DNA of 64,000 bases from Pararhizobium sp. IMCC3301 (GCF_030758315.1 NZ_CP132336.1:3625001-3689000), one strand, 5' to 3'; shown: positions 10,243-19,527, counted from the stretch's first letter. Made by a program: numbers and translations. Notes: generated by a model from the letters alone, not told the origin.

Positions 10243-10841
10243 CAAATCTGATTGAGCGCGAGCCCAATGATCCGCAGAAGGCGGAGATAAACCCGTTCCT
10301 CAAGCTGGCTCTGGAACTCGGGCCGCTGATCGTGTTTTTCTTCGCCAATAGCCGCTTTGGAATTTTTACCGCGACCGCCGTATTCATGGTCGCCATCTCG
10401 ATTGCGCTTGTCACGTCCTGGGTGTTGACCCGGAAGCTGGCGATGATGCCGCTGATCACCGGCATTGTGGTGCTCGTCTTCGGCAGCCTGACGCTTTATC
10501 TGCAGGACGATCTGTTCATCAAGTTAAAGCCGACCATCGTCAACAGTCTGTTTGGCGGCATCTTGCTGGGCGGCCTGTATTTCGGCAAGTCGCTGCTTGG
10601 CTATGTGTTCGACAGCGTTTTCAAACTGACCGATGAAGGCTGGCGCCTACTGACGTTTCGCTGGGGAATCTTCTTTTTTGTTCTCGCCATCATCAATGAA
10701 ATTGTCTGGCGCAATTTTTCCACAGACTTCTGGGTGTCCTTCAAGGTGTTCGGCTTCATGCCTATCACTCTGGTTTTTACCCTGGCGCAGATGCCGCTGA
10801 TTTCAAAACACAGTGTCGCCGAAGACAGTAAAAAAACTTAG
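10239..10841 (+). CDS. yciB: YciB/IspZ-family inner-membrane septation protein
   Basis: A 200-residue membrane protein with five or six hydrophobic helices and the family signature [22 protein letters not shown] near residues 22-44, plus [17 protein letters not shown] near residue 130. YciB proteins affect envelope integrity and septation in enterobacteria; the biochemical function is not settled. The ATG overlaps the ftsY stop by 4 nt, so the pair is probably translationally coupled. It ends 18 nt before the convergent DUF2794 gene. Length is typical. Confidence 0.9.
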
Positions 10842-10859
10842 AAAAAACCTGTCTGGCAG

Positions 10860-11363
10860 CTATTTCGACACGACTTTCAACGGCTTTTCCAGGACTTTGA
10901 GAACCTGCGGCAGTTCATGGCCGCGCTTCAGGATGTGGCCGCTGGCGGCGACAACCTTGTACATCCCCTGTTTGCGCGCCAGTGCCGGGTCCTTCTCGAC
11001 ATAGAACATCGGCATTTCACTGGAGCGCCGGAAGATCGAAAACACGGCGCGGTCCTTCAGATGATCAATCGCATAATCGCGCCATTCTCCCCCGGCCACT
11101 TTGAAGCCGTAGATCCGCAGAATTGCTTCCAGCTCGGCCCGATTGAACGTGACCTGCTTGTGGTTGGGCTTGACGCCCGGCATGGCAGTGCCAGATCTAG
11201 CGGAAGAGGTGGGCCGAGTGGAAGATGCAGGCCTAGCGGAAGAGGCGGGCTGAGCGGAAGCGGAATCGGGAAATGAATGAATTTCGGCGCTTTGGCCTGA
11301 ACGGGTAGATTTGCGATTCGAAGCAACGGAGTTCTCATTCATGTCCGCCATAAAGCCGCCCAT
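10860..11363 (-). CDS. DUF2794-family protein
   Basis: A 167-residue protein matching the alphaproteobacterial DUF2794 family. The conserved part is the C-terminal half: VTFNRAELEAILRIYGFKVA, then EWRDYAIDHLKDRAVFSIFRRSSE and a final helix ending LEKPLKVVSK. Function is unknown. The N-terminal third is low-complexity with repeated 6-residue units (ASSARP, ASSTRP, TSSARS) encoded by a degenerate 18-bp repeat. The start is uncertain: Met codons at 11363, 11351 and slightly further in are all possible, and the repeat region is probably disordered. No signal peptide is seen. Confidence 0.8.
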   Translation of the reverse strand: MGGFMADMNENSVASNRKSTRSGQSAEIHSFPDSASAQPASSARPASSTRPTSSARSGTAMPGVKPNHKQVTFNRAELEAILRIYGFKVAGGEWRDYAIDHLKDRAVFSIFRRSSEMPMFYVEKDPALARKQGMYKVVAASGHILKRGHELPQVLKVLEKPLKVVSK

Positions 11364-11534
11364 GCTGTTGGTTTTGTGACCCTAGGATGACGTGAGTTTC
11401 GGGGTATTGCAAGCCTGGATTCCAGCCTGTTTATCGGGCGTCAGCCTCAGCACAAATAAAAAGGCTTTTTACCGTCAGACGAATTTTCATCACACTTTAT
11501 TGCAAAAAATCACAATTTTGCCCTGTTTCAGCCC

Positions 11535-11564
11535 TTGGCCAGCCATCTTGAATACCCATATTAA
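11535..11564 (+). promoter_or_regulatory. Candidate promoter for the small RNA at 11570
   Basis: A TTGGCC -35-like element at 11535-11540 is followed, after 17 nt, by an ATATTA/TATTAA -10-like element at 11558-11564. This would start transcription near 11570, just before a strongly structured stretch that ends in an intrinsic terminator. The match is by eye only. Confidence 0.4.
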
Positions 11565-11569
11565 TTGTG

Positions 11570-11702
11570 TTGCCTCAGACAGCCCGGTTTGGGACCACCC
11601 CATTCTATCAGCCCCCCAACCTGAGGGGTGACTCTCAAACCGGGTAATTTTAAAACTGAGGTACAAGCATATTTCCGGCTCCTTTCAGGGGCCGGTTTTT
11701 TT
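11570..11702 (+). ncRNA. Candidate structured small RNA with intrinsic terminator
   Basis: No convincing protein is encoded here, yet the plus strand folds well. A perfect 9-bp stem pairs CCCGGTTTG (11583-11591) with CAAACCGGG (11636-11644). Inside it, CACCCC (11596-11601) pairs with GGGGTG (11625-11630) and TCAG (11608-11611) with CTGA (11621-11624), leaving a C-rich apical loop, CCCCCCAAC. An unpaired AU-rich linker leads to a terminator hairpin at 11675-11702. A promoter-like element lies just upstream, giving a transcript of about 130 nt. C-rich loops that can pair with Shine-Dalgarno sequences are known in alphaproteobacterial trans-acting RNAs. I cannot assign a family. A cis leader of the peroxiredoxin gene 224 nt downstream is the alternative. 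Confidence 0.5.
11675..11702 (+). terminator. Rho-independent terminator (end of candidate small RNA)
   Basis: CCGGCTCCT (11675-11683) pairs with AGGGGCCGG (11687-11695) over 9 bp including one G-T pair, with a 3-nt loop, and is followed by seven T residues. There is no annotated plus-strand gene ending nearby, so it most likely terminates the noncoding transcript upstream of it. Confidence 0.9.
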
Positions 11703-11925
11703 ATGTGCGATGCCTATCCGCTTGCACCCGGTTCTCTGTTTCTCCTGTTTCAAGTGCTTTCATCCTTTTCACCGGGCTTATGTCTTCCGTTCTTCAGAAT
11801 TTGTGATGTGATGCAGCCTGGCTGACGAGGGGCGTGTGATGCCTTGAACACCTTGCCTGCACGCTTATCTGTGTTGAGCGTGCACGGCTGATGCATGGAC
11901 CCCCTACAGAAAAGGAAAACCAGAC
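11703..11925 (+). other. Leader region of the peroxiredoxin gene
   Basis: The 560-bp gap between the DUF2794 gene and the peroxiredoxin gene is mostly explained by the candidate small RNA and its terminator. The remaining 220 bp should contain the peroxiredoxin promoter and leader. I see no convincing open reading frame or repeat in it; AAAAGGA at about 11911-11917 is the ribosome-binding site of the next gene. Confidence 0.5.
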
Positions 11926-12588
11926 ATGTCTCTTGCAATAAATGACATCGCTCCCGATTTCGAAGCGGAAACCACTGAAGGCAAAATCAGCTTCCATGAC
12001 TGGATCGGCGATGGCTGGGCGGTTCTGTTTTCCCACCCCAAGGATTTTACCCCGGTCTGCACCACCGAACTGGGTACAATGGCGCAACTGAAGCCTGAGT
12101 TTGACCGGCGCAATACCAGAATTATCGGCCTGAGTGTTGACCCTGTGGAGAACCACAAGGAATGGGCAAAGGATATTGCAGAAGTAATGGGTGCCGCACC
12201 GAACTACCCGATGATCGGCGACACTGAACTGGCGGTCGCAAAACTCTACAATATGCTGCCGGCTGATACGCAAGGCACTTCTGAGGGTCGCACGGCTGCG
12301 ACCAATCAGACTGTGCGGTCGGTGTTTATCATTGGCCCCGACAAGCGGATCAAACTGATGCTGACCTATCCGATGAGCACCGGGCGTAATTTCAATGAAA
12401 TACTGCGGGTCCTGGACAGTCTGCAACTGACTGCAAAAGAAAAGCTTGCAACACCGGCCAACTGGTCTCCCGGCGACGATGCGATCATTCTGCCGGCGGT
12501 TTCCAATGAAGATGCCAAAACACTGTTTCCGCAGGGTTGGAAAGAAGCCAAGCCTTATCTGCGCTATGTCAATGTGAACAAGGGCTGA
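11926..12588 (+). CDS. 1-Cys peroxiredoxin (Prx6 class)
   Basis: A 220-residue peroxiredoxin that reduces hydrogen peroxide and organic hydroperoxides. The peroxidatic cysteine is Cys45 in HPKDFTPVCTTELG, and no other cysteine is present, which defines the 1-Cys type. The C-terminal domain (TPANWSPGDDAIILPAVSNE) is the dimerisation extension of the Prx6 group. An AAGGA element precedes the ATG. The gene stands alone on the plus strand with structured flanking regions, and converges with the OmpA-family gene. The reductant is unknown. Confidence 0.94.
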   Translation: MSLAINDIAPDFEAETTEGKISFHDWIGDGWAVLFSHPKDFTPVCTTELGTMAQLKPEFDRRNTRIIGLSVDPVENHKEWAKDIAEVMGAAPNYPMIGDTELAVAKLYNMLPADTQGTSEGRTAATNQTVRSVFIIGPDKRIKLMLTYPMSTGRNFNEILRVLDSLQLTAKEKLATPANWSPGDDAIILPAVSNEDAKTLFPQGWKEAKPYLRYVNVNKG

Positions 12589-12605
12589 TTGACGCCAGAC
12601 GCACA

Positions 12606-12626
12606 AGGCCGGCACTTCGCCGGCCT
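12606..12626 (+). terminator. Hairpin downstream of the peroxiredoxin gene
   Basis: AGGCCGGC (12606-12613) and GCCGGCCT (12619-12626) form a perfect 8-bp stem with a 5-nt loop, 17 nt after the peroxiredoxin stop. Only a short, interrupted T tract (GTCAATTTT) follows, so termination may be weak. Confidence 0.55.
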
Positions 12627-12728
12627 GTCAATTTTCACGATCCACCTGCCATCTTCGCTCAGGCGAATAACAAAGAGGCGAAACCTGTCCGGGGGTCCGG
12701 AACCGGTTTCACCTCTCTGGCTTTGGGT

Positions 12729-12774
12729 ATCCGACACATCAGTGTGACGTGTCGGATCTGATAGTCTTCAGATC
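12729..12774. terminator. Two overlapping hairpins between convergent genes
   Basis: ATCCGACAC (12729-12737) pairs with GTGTCGGAT (12749-12757), a perfect 9-bp stem. GATCTGA (12755-12761) pairs with TCAGATC (12768-12774), the latter reaching into the stop codon of the OmpA-family gene. They share bases and so are mutually exclusive. A further imperfect stem (12675-12685 with 12705-12715) lies upstream. No clear T tract follows on either strand, so bidirectional termination is an inference. Confidence 0.35.
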
Positions 12775-14839
12775 AGTTCTGTGACAGCAACGGTGTGACA
12801 CGACGCACGCTGACGCGGCGGTTTTCCTGTTCTGCATAAGGTGTGGGGATGCGCAGATAACGTTCCCCATAGCCGATGGTGATCAGATTTGCCGGTGGAA
12901 TATTGAAGTAATCCAGCAATGCTTCCTTGACGGCCAGAGCGCGTTGTTCTGACAGACGCAGATTATAGGCGTCGCTGCCCACAGCATCGGTATGACCCTC
13001 GATCAGGAAGATTTCCTCAGGCCGATTGTAGACGACCTCCTCGATGATTTCGCCGATCGCATCCAGGTTCGAGATTTCCTCGGCACGAACGAAAGCTTCA
13101 TTTGTACCAAAGCGGATTGTATCCAGCTCAATACCTGGCATTACATCACGCAAATCAGGCTGTTGCTGGAATTCTCTGAGAGAATAGCGGCGCTGAATAT
13201 CACGTCTTGGCGGTGCCATAAGCTGCCGTTGGATCGTATCATGATCTTCTTCTGCAGCGATAATATCAAGGCCGAACTGAACCCCGGACGTTCCAAGTTC
13301 AATGCTGAACCCATCCGGTCTGCGGGCCTCACGACGCAATTTACGGCGGCGGTCCTCACGGGCGGCGAGCAGACGTTCGCGTTTTTCCGCCCGGTCATTT
13401 TCCAGCATCCGCTGAACACCAGCCCGGACAGCAGGCCGCATGCGGTTTTCTTCCAGCAGGGAACTTGCATGTTCGATACGCTCGTCAAGTTCACGATCAT
13501 TCAAAGTGCTGGACGGACGCCGGTCTGCAAGAAGTTCGTCACGCAAAGCCCGGTTTTGCAGAATCTCGACCCGCAATTCACGATCTGTGGTGCGGCCTTC
13601 CCGTTCGGCTACCCGATTGCGCAATTCTTCCCGATCTTCAGCCAGACGCTCGCGCAATTGCAGGCTCAGCCGCTCACGCAGGCCATCTTCCCGAAGCACA
13701 TCACGGGTACGTTGAACCCGCTCACGCAGTTCCGGCATGCCAAGACGGGCTGCCGGGCGCTGGTCTTCCAGAAGCTGGCGTGCTGCCTGATTGGCCTGCG
13801 GGTTGCGGTCAGCTGTATCCTGTTGCTGCTGCTGATCGCGCTCAGCTTGACGATCTTCCTGACGCTGTTCCCGCCGTTCGTCCCGACGCTCTTCGCGCCG
13901 TTCTTCTCTGCGTTCTCCCCTGGTGGCTAATTTGCTTTCCAGAGAGGTGTTGTCGGCTGCGAGCCGGTCTTTCAGAGCATTTTCAAGAGCACGGCGCAGG
14001 CCGTCGAGCTTCAGAATATCTTCTGTCTCGCCGATGCGCTCGCGCAATTGGGCAACAGTCAGACTGCCGGACGCTCTGTCATCTTCCAGAGATCTGCGGG
14101 CGAGCCGGTTAGCGTTGGTTTCGTTATCAGTGTTGCTCGTTTCCGCATTGCGCTGTCTTTCAGTTTCTGCGGCAGCAGCAGCAGCTGCAGCGTCGTCTCT
14201 TTCTCTACGTCTGCGCTCAGCTCGTGTATCCTGATCCTGTGCAGCTTTATCTTGTGCTGCCTGATCGCGAGCGGCCTGATCCTTGGCGGCCTGATCTTTG
14301 GCTGCCTGTTCTTGCGCGGCCTGGTCACGAGCGGCCTGATCTTTGGCGGCCTGATCTCTGGCGGCTTGTTCCTGGGCTGCCTGGTCTTTGGCAGCTTGTT
14401 CCTGGGCGGCCTGATCCTGAGCTTCGCGGCGCTCTTCGCGTCTTTGCTGGCGACGATCTTCGGCCTGGTCGTTTGCTCCAGCATTGTCTTCAGCAGCCTT
14501 CGGTTCGGCTGCAGGTGCTTGCGCATTATCGTTCTGCTCGCCGTCCTCAGCTTTGCCGCGGCGGCGCAACTCCTGACGGTCAGCCTTCAGCAGAGCTCGC
14601 AGCTTGACGCCGCCAATTTCGGCAACATTGTCATTCAGCAACCGCCGGTTCAATTGAATCCGCAACGCGAGATCCGCGTCGCTCAATTCACTTGGCGGGA
14701 CGGTAATAAGTTGTTCGAGAGTTTCCCGCGCCAGGCCTTCTTTCTGGCCAAATGAGGGAGTGCCCACCAGGCTTGCGCCAATAGCGAAGGCAATCCCGGC
14801 GTTTTTAAGTGATTTTACAGTCAGTCGGGAACGATTCAT
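12773..14839 (-). CDS. OmpA-family outer-membrane protein with long helical repeat region
   Basis: A 688-residue exported protein. Residues 1-31 form a signal peptide ending near TPSFG. The C-terminal 110 residues are an OmpA-like peptidoglycan-binding domain with EGHTDAVGSDAYNLRLSEQRA (about 614-634), followed by NLITIGYGERY and the conserved NRRV. Between them lie a pentapeptide array (QAAKD/QAAQE/QAARD, about residues 139-204), long Arg/Glu-rich charged stretches, and four degenerate helical modules of about 50 residues (near 40-93, 246-297, 353-404 and 433-484). A long coiled-coil or alpha-helical spacer from the outer membrane to the wall is the likely reading. GGAGA precedes the ATG. 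Function beyond wall anchoring is unknown. Confidence 0.85.
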   Translation of the reverse strand: MNRSRLTVKSLKNAGIAFAIGASLVGTPSFGQKEGLARETLEQLITVPPSELSDADLALRIQLNRRLLNDNVAEIGGVKLRALLKADRQELRRRGKAEDGEQNDNAQAPAAEPKAAEDNAGANDQAEDRRQQRREERREAQDQAAQEQAAKDQAAQEQAARDQAAKDQAARDQAAQEQAAKDQAAKDQAARDQAAQDKAAQDQDTRAERRRRERDDAAAAAAAAETERQRNAETSNTDNETNANRLARRSLEDDRASGSLTVAQLRERIGETEDILKLDGLRRALENALKDRLAADNTSLESKLATRGERREERREERRDERREQRQEDRQAERDQQQQQDTADRNPQANQAARQLLEDQRPAARLGMPELRERVQRTRDVLREDGLRERLSLQLRERLAEDREELRNRVAEREGRTTDRELRVEILQNRALRDELLADRRPSSTLNDRELDERIEHASSLLEENRMRPAVRAGVQRMLENDRAEKRERLLAAREDRRRKLRREARRPDGFSIELGTSGVQFGLDIIAAEEDHDTIQRQLMAPPRRDIQRRYSLREFQQQPDLRDVMPGIELDTIRFGTNEAFVRAEEISNLDAIGEIIEEVVYNRPEEIFLIEGHTDAVGSDAYNLRLSEQRALAVKEALLDYFNIPPANLITIGYGERYLRIPTPYAEQENRRVSVRRVTPLLSQN
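14228..14425 (-). repeat. Degenerate 15-bp repeat, about 13 units, in the OmpA-family gene
   Basis: Codons 139-204 of the OmpA-family gene repeat a 5-residue pattern (D/E)QAA(K/Q/R). On the plus strand this shows as repeated GCGGCCTGATC(C/T)TT(G)-like units. Copies differ at several positions, so this array is older than the perfect hexamer array in ftsY. Confidence 0.85.
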
Positions 14840-15334
14840 GCAACGTCTCCATGTGTTATCTCACGCAAAATGCCTCAGATGAGGCGGTGAATTGCGCACT
14901 CTATGCAATATCGTGTCTGAACAGAGGCTGAACGGAAACAACGTTTGGAATGAGGCGGAATGCGCCGCCGATAAACCGTTTTTCGCCAACATTGAGTCAA
15001 GCACGCAGGATAGAAACGGTAAGACCGTTCACTGGTTCCATTAAATCATCTGACCGGATTTGCAGGTTTGCTGGCAAGGCTCACTTCGTGCCGTCGTTCT
15101 GATGACAACAAGCGCAGTGCAATGACGTCCGGCGGGCGCGGAAATCTTGAATTTGGCTGGCCTCCGGCGCTCCAGGCCCCGAGAGACGAGAACCGTGCAG
15201 CACCGCCTGAAACGGGCGATCTAAACAGAAAAAATTGTCGTAAACCGCGCTGCCCCGACGGCCGGGCAGCGCGGTTTACTGTAACCGGCCGCTATGAAAA
15301 AGGGTTGGAATTCAACGGCTCAGGCTTAAGCTAC
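14840..15334 (-). other. Intergenic region between typA and the OmpA-family gene
   Basis: This 495-bp gap contains the typA terminator (15229-15279) and, nearer 14840, the region that should hold the promoter of the OmpA-family gene. A reading frame on the plus strand from 15068 runs into typA antisense and has no homology I recognise. Nothing else was seen. Confidence 0.6.
15229..15279 (-). terminator. Rho-independent terminator of typA
   Basis: A perfect 16-bp inverted repeat pairs 15240-15255 with 15264-15279 around an 8-nt loop. On the minus strand it is followed within 5 nt by six T residues (complement of 15229-15234). It lies 56 nt beyond the typA stop. The stem is unusually long and fully paired. 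Confidence 0.9.
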
Positions 15335-17152
15335 CTAACTGGCGGCAGACATCCGGGATGCTTTCTTGCGCTCATGGGCCAGCAGAAGGCGTTTGCGCAG
15401 ACGGATCGATTTTGGTGTGACTTCCACCAGCTCATCTTCCTGAATATAGGACAACGCCTTTTCAAGCGTCATTTTCGTCGGCGGCGTCAGGCGCACGGCA
15501 TCATCCTTGCCGGAGGACCGCATATTGGTCAGCTGTTTGCCTTTCAGAACATTGACTTCGAGATCATTGCCCTTGGTGTGTTCGCCGACAATCATGCCTT
15601 CATAAACACGATTGCCCGGTTCGATAATCATCGGACCGCGATCTTCCAGGTTCCACAGTGCAAAGGCCACTGCCTCGCCCTGACCATTGGAAATAAGTGC
15701 GCCGGTGCGGCGGCCCGGAATCGAGCCTTTATAGGGTGCATATTCGTGAAACAGCCGGTTCATGATGCCGGTGCCACGCGTATCGGACAGCAATTCCGGC
15801 TGATATCCGATCAGGCCGCGCGTCGGGGCATGCAATACGATACGGGTGCGTCCGCCAGTTGACGGGCGCATTTCCACCAGCTCTGCCCGCCGTTCAGACA
15901 GTTTCTGCACAACTGTGCCGGAATGCTCGTCATCCACGTCGATGATGACTTCCTCAATCGGCTCAAGGCGGTTGCCGTCTTCATCCTGCCGGAACACAAC
16001 ACGCGGCTTGCCGATCGACAGTTCAAATCCTTCGCGGCGCATGGTTTCAATCAGCACGGCAAGTTGCAATTCGCCACGGCCGGCAACTTCAAAACTGTCG
16101 CCATCGGTGCCAGCTGTCACTTGCAGCGCCACATTGCCTTCCGCTTCTTTCAGCAGACGGTCACGGATGACCCGACTTTGCACCTTGTCGCCTTCAGTTC
16201 CGGCAATCGGCGCATCGTTAATGCGGAATGTCATCGACAGGGTGGGGGGATCAATCGGTTGCGCGGAAATTGGTGTGTCGACCGATGGGTCGACCAGCGT
16301 GTCGGCCACTGATGCAATGGTCAGGCCTGACAGCGCCACAATGTCACCGGCGAAGGCTTCATCGACCGGCACCCGCTCAAGGCCGCGAAATCCGAGCACA
16401 CGGCTGACGCGGCCGGTTTCGACCACAGTGCCGTCGCCCGCGAGTGCCTTGATGTTCTGGTTCGGCTTGATTGATCCGGCCCGAATCCGGCCGGTCAGAA
16501 TCCGGCCCAGATAGGGGTTGGACTCAATCGTCGTGGCCAGAAGCTGAAACGCACCTTCCTCGACCACAGGTTCAGGAACTTTTTCCATAACCAGGTCCAG
16601 CAGCGGTCCGATATTGTCTTTCGGTCCTTCAGCGTCGGCTGCCATCCAGCCCTGTTTGGCCGATCCGTAGAGCACAGGGAAATCCAGTTGATTTTCGTCT
16701 GCATCCAGACTGGCAAACAAATCGAATACCTCGTCCAGCACTTCGTCCGGCCGCGCGTCATGCTTGTCGATCTTGTTGATCACAACAATTGGTCGCAGGC
16801 CGATTTTCAGGGCCTTTGAAAGTACGAATTTGGTTTGGGGCATCGGGCCTTCTGCGGCATCGACCAGGAGAATGGCACCGTCCACCATATTCAGAATACG
16901 TTCCACTTCGCCGCCAAAATCGGCGTGGCCGGGCGTATCCACAATGTTGATACGCGAATCCTTCCAGTTCAGCGATGTGACCTTGGCAAGAATGGTGATG
17001 CCGCGCTCGCGCTCCAGATCGTTGGAGTCCATGGCACGCTCGTCAACCTGCTGGTTGTCGCGAAACGCGCCGGAGGCTTTGAGCAGCACATCGATAAGAG
17101 TGGTCTTTCCATGATCAACGTGCGCGATGATGGCGATATTTCGCAGGGACAT
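15335..17152 (-). CDS. typA: TypA/BipA ribosome-associated translational GTPase
   Basis: A 605-residue GTPase of the EF-G/LepA class that acts on ribosomes in assembly and stress adaptation. It begins MSLRNIAIIAHVDHGKTTLIDVLLK (G1). ERERGITILAK (G2), DTPGHADFGGEVER (G3) and VVINKIDKHDARP (G4) follow in order. Domain 2, an EF-G-like domain V and the BipA-specific C-terminal domain (IPGRRTGALISNGQGEAVAF onward) complete the normal length. It is separated from argG by 274 bp and has its own terminator, so it is probably a single-gene unit. Confidence 0.96.
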   Translation of the reverse strand: MSLRNIAIIAHVDHGKTTLIDVLLKASGAFRDNQQVDERAMDSNDLERERGITILAKVTSLNWKDSRINIVDTPGHADFGGEVERILNMVDGAILLVDAAEGPMPQTKFVLSKALKIGLRPIVVINKIDKHDARPDEVLDEVFDLFASLDADENQLDFPVLYGSAKQGWMAADAEGPKDNIGPLLDLVMEKVPEPVVEEGAFQLLATTIESNPYLGRILTGRIRAGSIKPNQNIKALAGDGTVVETGRVSRVLGFRGLERVPVDEAFAGDIVALSGLTIASVADTLVDPSVDTPISAQPIDPPTLSMTFRINDAPIAGTEGDKVQSRVIRDRLLKEAEGNVALQVTAGTDGDSFEVAGRGELQLAVLIETMRREGFELSIGKPRVVFRQDEDGNRLEPIEEVIIDVDDEHSGTVVQKLSERRAELVEMRPSTGGRTRIVLHAPTRGLIGYQPELLSDTRGTGIMNRLFHEYAPYKGSIPGRRTGALISNGQGEAVAFALWNLEDRGPMIIEPGNRVYEGMIVGEHTKGNDLEVNVLKGKQLTNMRSSGKDDAVRLTPPTKMTLEKALSYIQEDELVEVTPKSIRLRKRLLLAHERKKASRMSAAS

Positions 17153-17426
17153 TTTCAGGCTTTCAAAACTTTGGAAAAATCAGGCGTCAAGTCACTTCAA
17201 TTGACGCGGTTGCAGTGCGGGATATATCCCTCATGCCGCCCTTGTGCAATCCCTGTCTTGCAAGGGATTGCTTTCCTGAGGCCACGAGCAGGCCCGCCAC
17301 GAGACCAAAATCCGCGTCCGGTCTCGATTTTTCAGGCGCTGAATTGCCTGCGCAGTCGCTTTTGACCGCGAGATGGCGGACACGATTTTACACCTGCAGC
17401 GTTGCCGAACGGCCGACCGTTCCCAT

Positions 17427-18650
17427 TCAACCGCGTTTTTTTCGGTTTGCGAGGGTTCGCAGACGCAGCGCATTGAGACGGATGAACCCGGCAGCATCAT
17501 TGTGATCATAGGCAACGGCGCCTTCTTCAAAGGTCACCAGATCCTCATCATACAGGGAATTGGGCGAACTGCGGGCCACCACGCTGACACTGCCCTTGTA
17601 GAGTTTTAGCGTCACAGTGCCACTCACCAGTTCCTGGCTTTTGTCGATCAGGGCCTGAAGCATATCCCGCTCGGGCGAGAACCAGAACCCGTTATAGATC
17701 AGCTCGGCGTATTTTGGCATCATCTCATCCTTGAGATGCGCCGCGCCCCGGTCGAGCGTGATCGATTCAATCCCGCGATGCGCGGTCAGCAGCACGGTTC
17801 CGCCGGGGGTTTCGTAAATCCCGCGCGACTTCATGCCGACAAAGCGGTTCTCTACCAGATCAAGCCGTCCGATGCCGTTTGCACCACCCAATTCGTTGAG
17901 TTTTGTCAGAAGGCTGGCCGGTGACAGCGCCTCGCCATCAATGGAAACCGCATCACCCTTTTCAAATCCGACCTCGATCAACGTGGCCTTGTCCGGAGCG
18001 TCTTCCGGCGCAACCGTGCGCGAATAGACATATTCCGGTGCGGCCTTCGCAGGATCTTCCAGCACCTTGCCTTCAGAGGATGTGTGCAGCAGATTTGCAT
18101 CAACCGAGAACGGTGCTTCGCCGCGCTTGTCCCTGGCGATTGGAATCTGGTTCTGTTCGGCAAATTCCAGCAGCCGTGTCCGCGACGTCAGGTCCCATTC
18201 GCGCCAGGGCGCGATCACCTTGATATCCGGGTTCAGCGCATAGGCTGCCAGTTCAAACCGGACCTGATCGTTGCCTTTTCCGGTGGCGCCATGGGAGATC
18301 GCATCAGCACCGGTTTGCGCTGCAATTTCAATCAGGCGTTTGGAGATCAAAGGCCGTGCAATCGATGTGCCGAGCAGATAAACGCCTTCATACAGCGCAT
18401 TGGCGCGAAACATCGGGAACACAAAATCCCGGACAAATTCCTCGCGCAGATCTTCAATATAAATCTCTTTGATACCAAGCAGTTCGGCTTTCTTGCGCGC
18501 CGGCTCCAGCTCCTCGCCCTGGCCCAGATCAGCGGTGAAGGTGACCACCTCACACTGATAATTTGTCTGCAGCCATTTGAGAATGATCGATGTATCCAGC
18601 CCGCCCGAATAGGCCAGCACGACTTTTTTGATCTTGCCTGTCTTGGACAT
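17427..18650 (-). CDS. argG: Argininosuccinate synthase
   Basis: A 407-residue enzyme joining citrulline and aspartate with ATP to give argininosuccinate. The N-terminal PP-loop is [20 protein letters not shown]. Further marks are [37 protein letters not shown] and APWREWDL. The frame is open a further 113 codons upstream, but the ATG at 18650 is chosen because it follows an AGGAGTT site and starts the conserved protein. The gene diverges from the LysE-family gene. A small hairpin (17246-17271, GCAATCCCT with AGGGATTGC) lies in the typA leader downstream. Confidence 0.96.
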   Translation of the reverse strand: MSKTGKIKKVVLAYSGGLDTSIILKWLQTNYQCEVVTFTADLGQGEELEPARKKAELLGIKEIYIEDLREEFVRDFVFPMFRANALYEGVYLLGTSIARPLISKRLIEIAAQTGADAISHGATGKGNDQVRFELAAYALNPDIKVIAPWREWDLTSRTRLLEFAEQNQIPIARDKRGEAPFSVDANLLHTSSEGKVLEDPAKAAPEYVYSRTVAPEDAPDKATLIEVGFEKGDAVSIDGEALSPASLLTKLNELGGANGIGRLDLVENRFVGMKSRGIYETPGGTVLLTAHRGIESITLDRGAAHLKDEMMPKYAELIYNGFWFSPERDMLQALIDKSQELVSGTVTLKLYKGSVSVVARSSPNSLYDEDLVTFEEGAVAYDHNDAAGFIRLNALRLRTLANRKKRG

Positions 18651-18882
18651 GCAGAACTCCTGATTGTCTGAACGCGTTTGCGTCTGTGGTTTGATGCCAT
18701 GGCACCTTTGGCGGGTGCCTTGTGTTTGCGGCGCACTATAGAAATAAGGCGGGCGGGCGCAAGGAAATCTTCTCGCGGCAGCTACAAACCCATTGGATTT
18801 CCATTGTGTTCGCGTTAGAGCATTTTCCGCGAAATCTGAAACCATCCGGCGTTGTCTGTTGGTTGAACGGGAGGGTTTGATC

Positions 18883-19527
18883 TTGGTTTTTCTGCCGGAA
18901 ATATCAGTCCTGATAACATTTTCAATCGCGGCGATTGCGCTGACGCTGACCCCGGGCCCGGACATGACGCTGTTTCTCAGCAAGACCATCGCTCAGGGGC
19001 GGAAGGCCGGTTTTGCGGCGTTTCTCGGTGCGACCTCCGGCCTGCTGGTCCACACTCTTGCTGTGGCGCTGGGCCTGTCGGCGCTGCTGGCCGCCTCTGA
19101 AACAGCCTTTATCACCCTGAAAATTGTCGGCAGTCTGTATTTGCTGTGGCTTGCCTTTGACGCGCTGCGCAACGGCTCATCTTTTTCTGTTGATACCGCA
19201 GAGCGCAAAAAGGAAAGCGTTACCACAGTCTATCTGAAAGGGCTCTGGATCAATCTGCTGAACCCCAAGATCATTGTCTTTTTCGTGACCTTTCTGCCGC
19301 AATTCGTCAGTGCCGCGGACCCTTATGCAGCCTATAAGCTGATGTTCCTGGGGGCTCTGTTTGTCGTCGTCGCAACACCAATTTGCGGCGCACTGATCCT
19401 GTCTGCAGACCATATTGCCGATTTTCTCAAACGCTCGCCAAAAGCGACGCGCTTCGTCGACTGGCTGTTTGCCACGGTTCTTGGCGGCTTTGCCATCAAG
19501 CTGCTGCTGACACGTTCGAATTCGTAG
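18883..19527 (+). CDS. LysE-family amino-acid exporter (RhtB-like)
   Basis: A 214-residue membrane protein with about six helices and the LysE/RhtB signature [25 protein letters not shown], with [18 protein letters not shown] in the middle. Members export amino acids and analogues; the substrate is not evident. The frame is open from 18793, but the TTG at 18883 is favoured because GGGAGGG lies 7-8 nt upstream and the resulting length matches the family (about 205-215 residues). A TTG at 18877 is the alternative. It is divergent from argG. Confidence 0.85.
   Translation: MVFLPEISVLITFSIAAIALTLTPGPDMTLFLSKTIAQGRKAGFAAFLGATSGLLVHTLAVALGLSALLAASETAFITLKIVGSLYLLWLAFDALRNGSSFSVDTAERKKESVTTVYLKGLWINLLNPKIIVFFVTFLPQFVSAADPYAAYKLMFLGALFVVVATPICGALILSADHIADFLKRSPKATRFVDWLFATVLGGFAIKLLLTRSNS

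Noticed and set aside
15068-15862. A 264-codon plus-strand frame
   Set aside because: Mostly antisense to typA and crosses its terminator; no homology.
17246-17326. Two hairpins between argG and typA (17246-17271 and 17300-17326) considered as terminators
   Set aside because: Neither is followed by a T tract on the minus strand, where argG would end; the second has T residues only on the plus strand, where no gene ends.
18651-18989. 113-codon upstream extension of argG
   Set aside because: Argininosuccinate synthase starts at MSKTGKIKK with a good ribosome-binding site; the extension is not family sequence.
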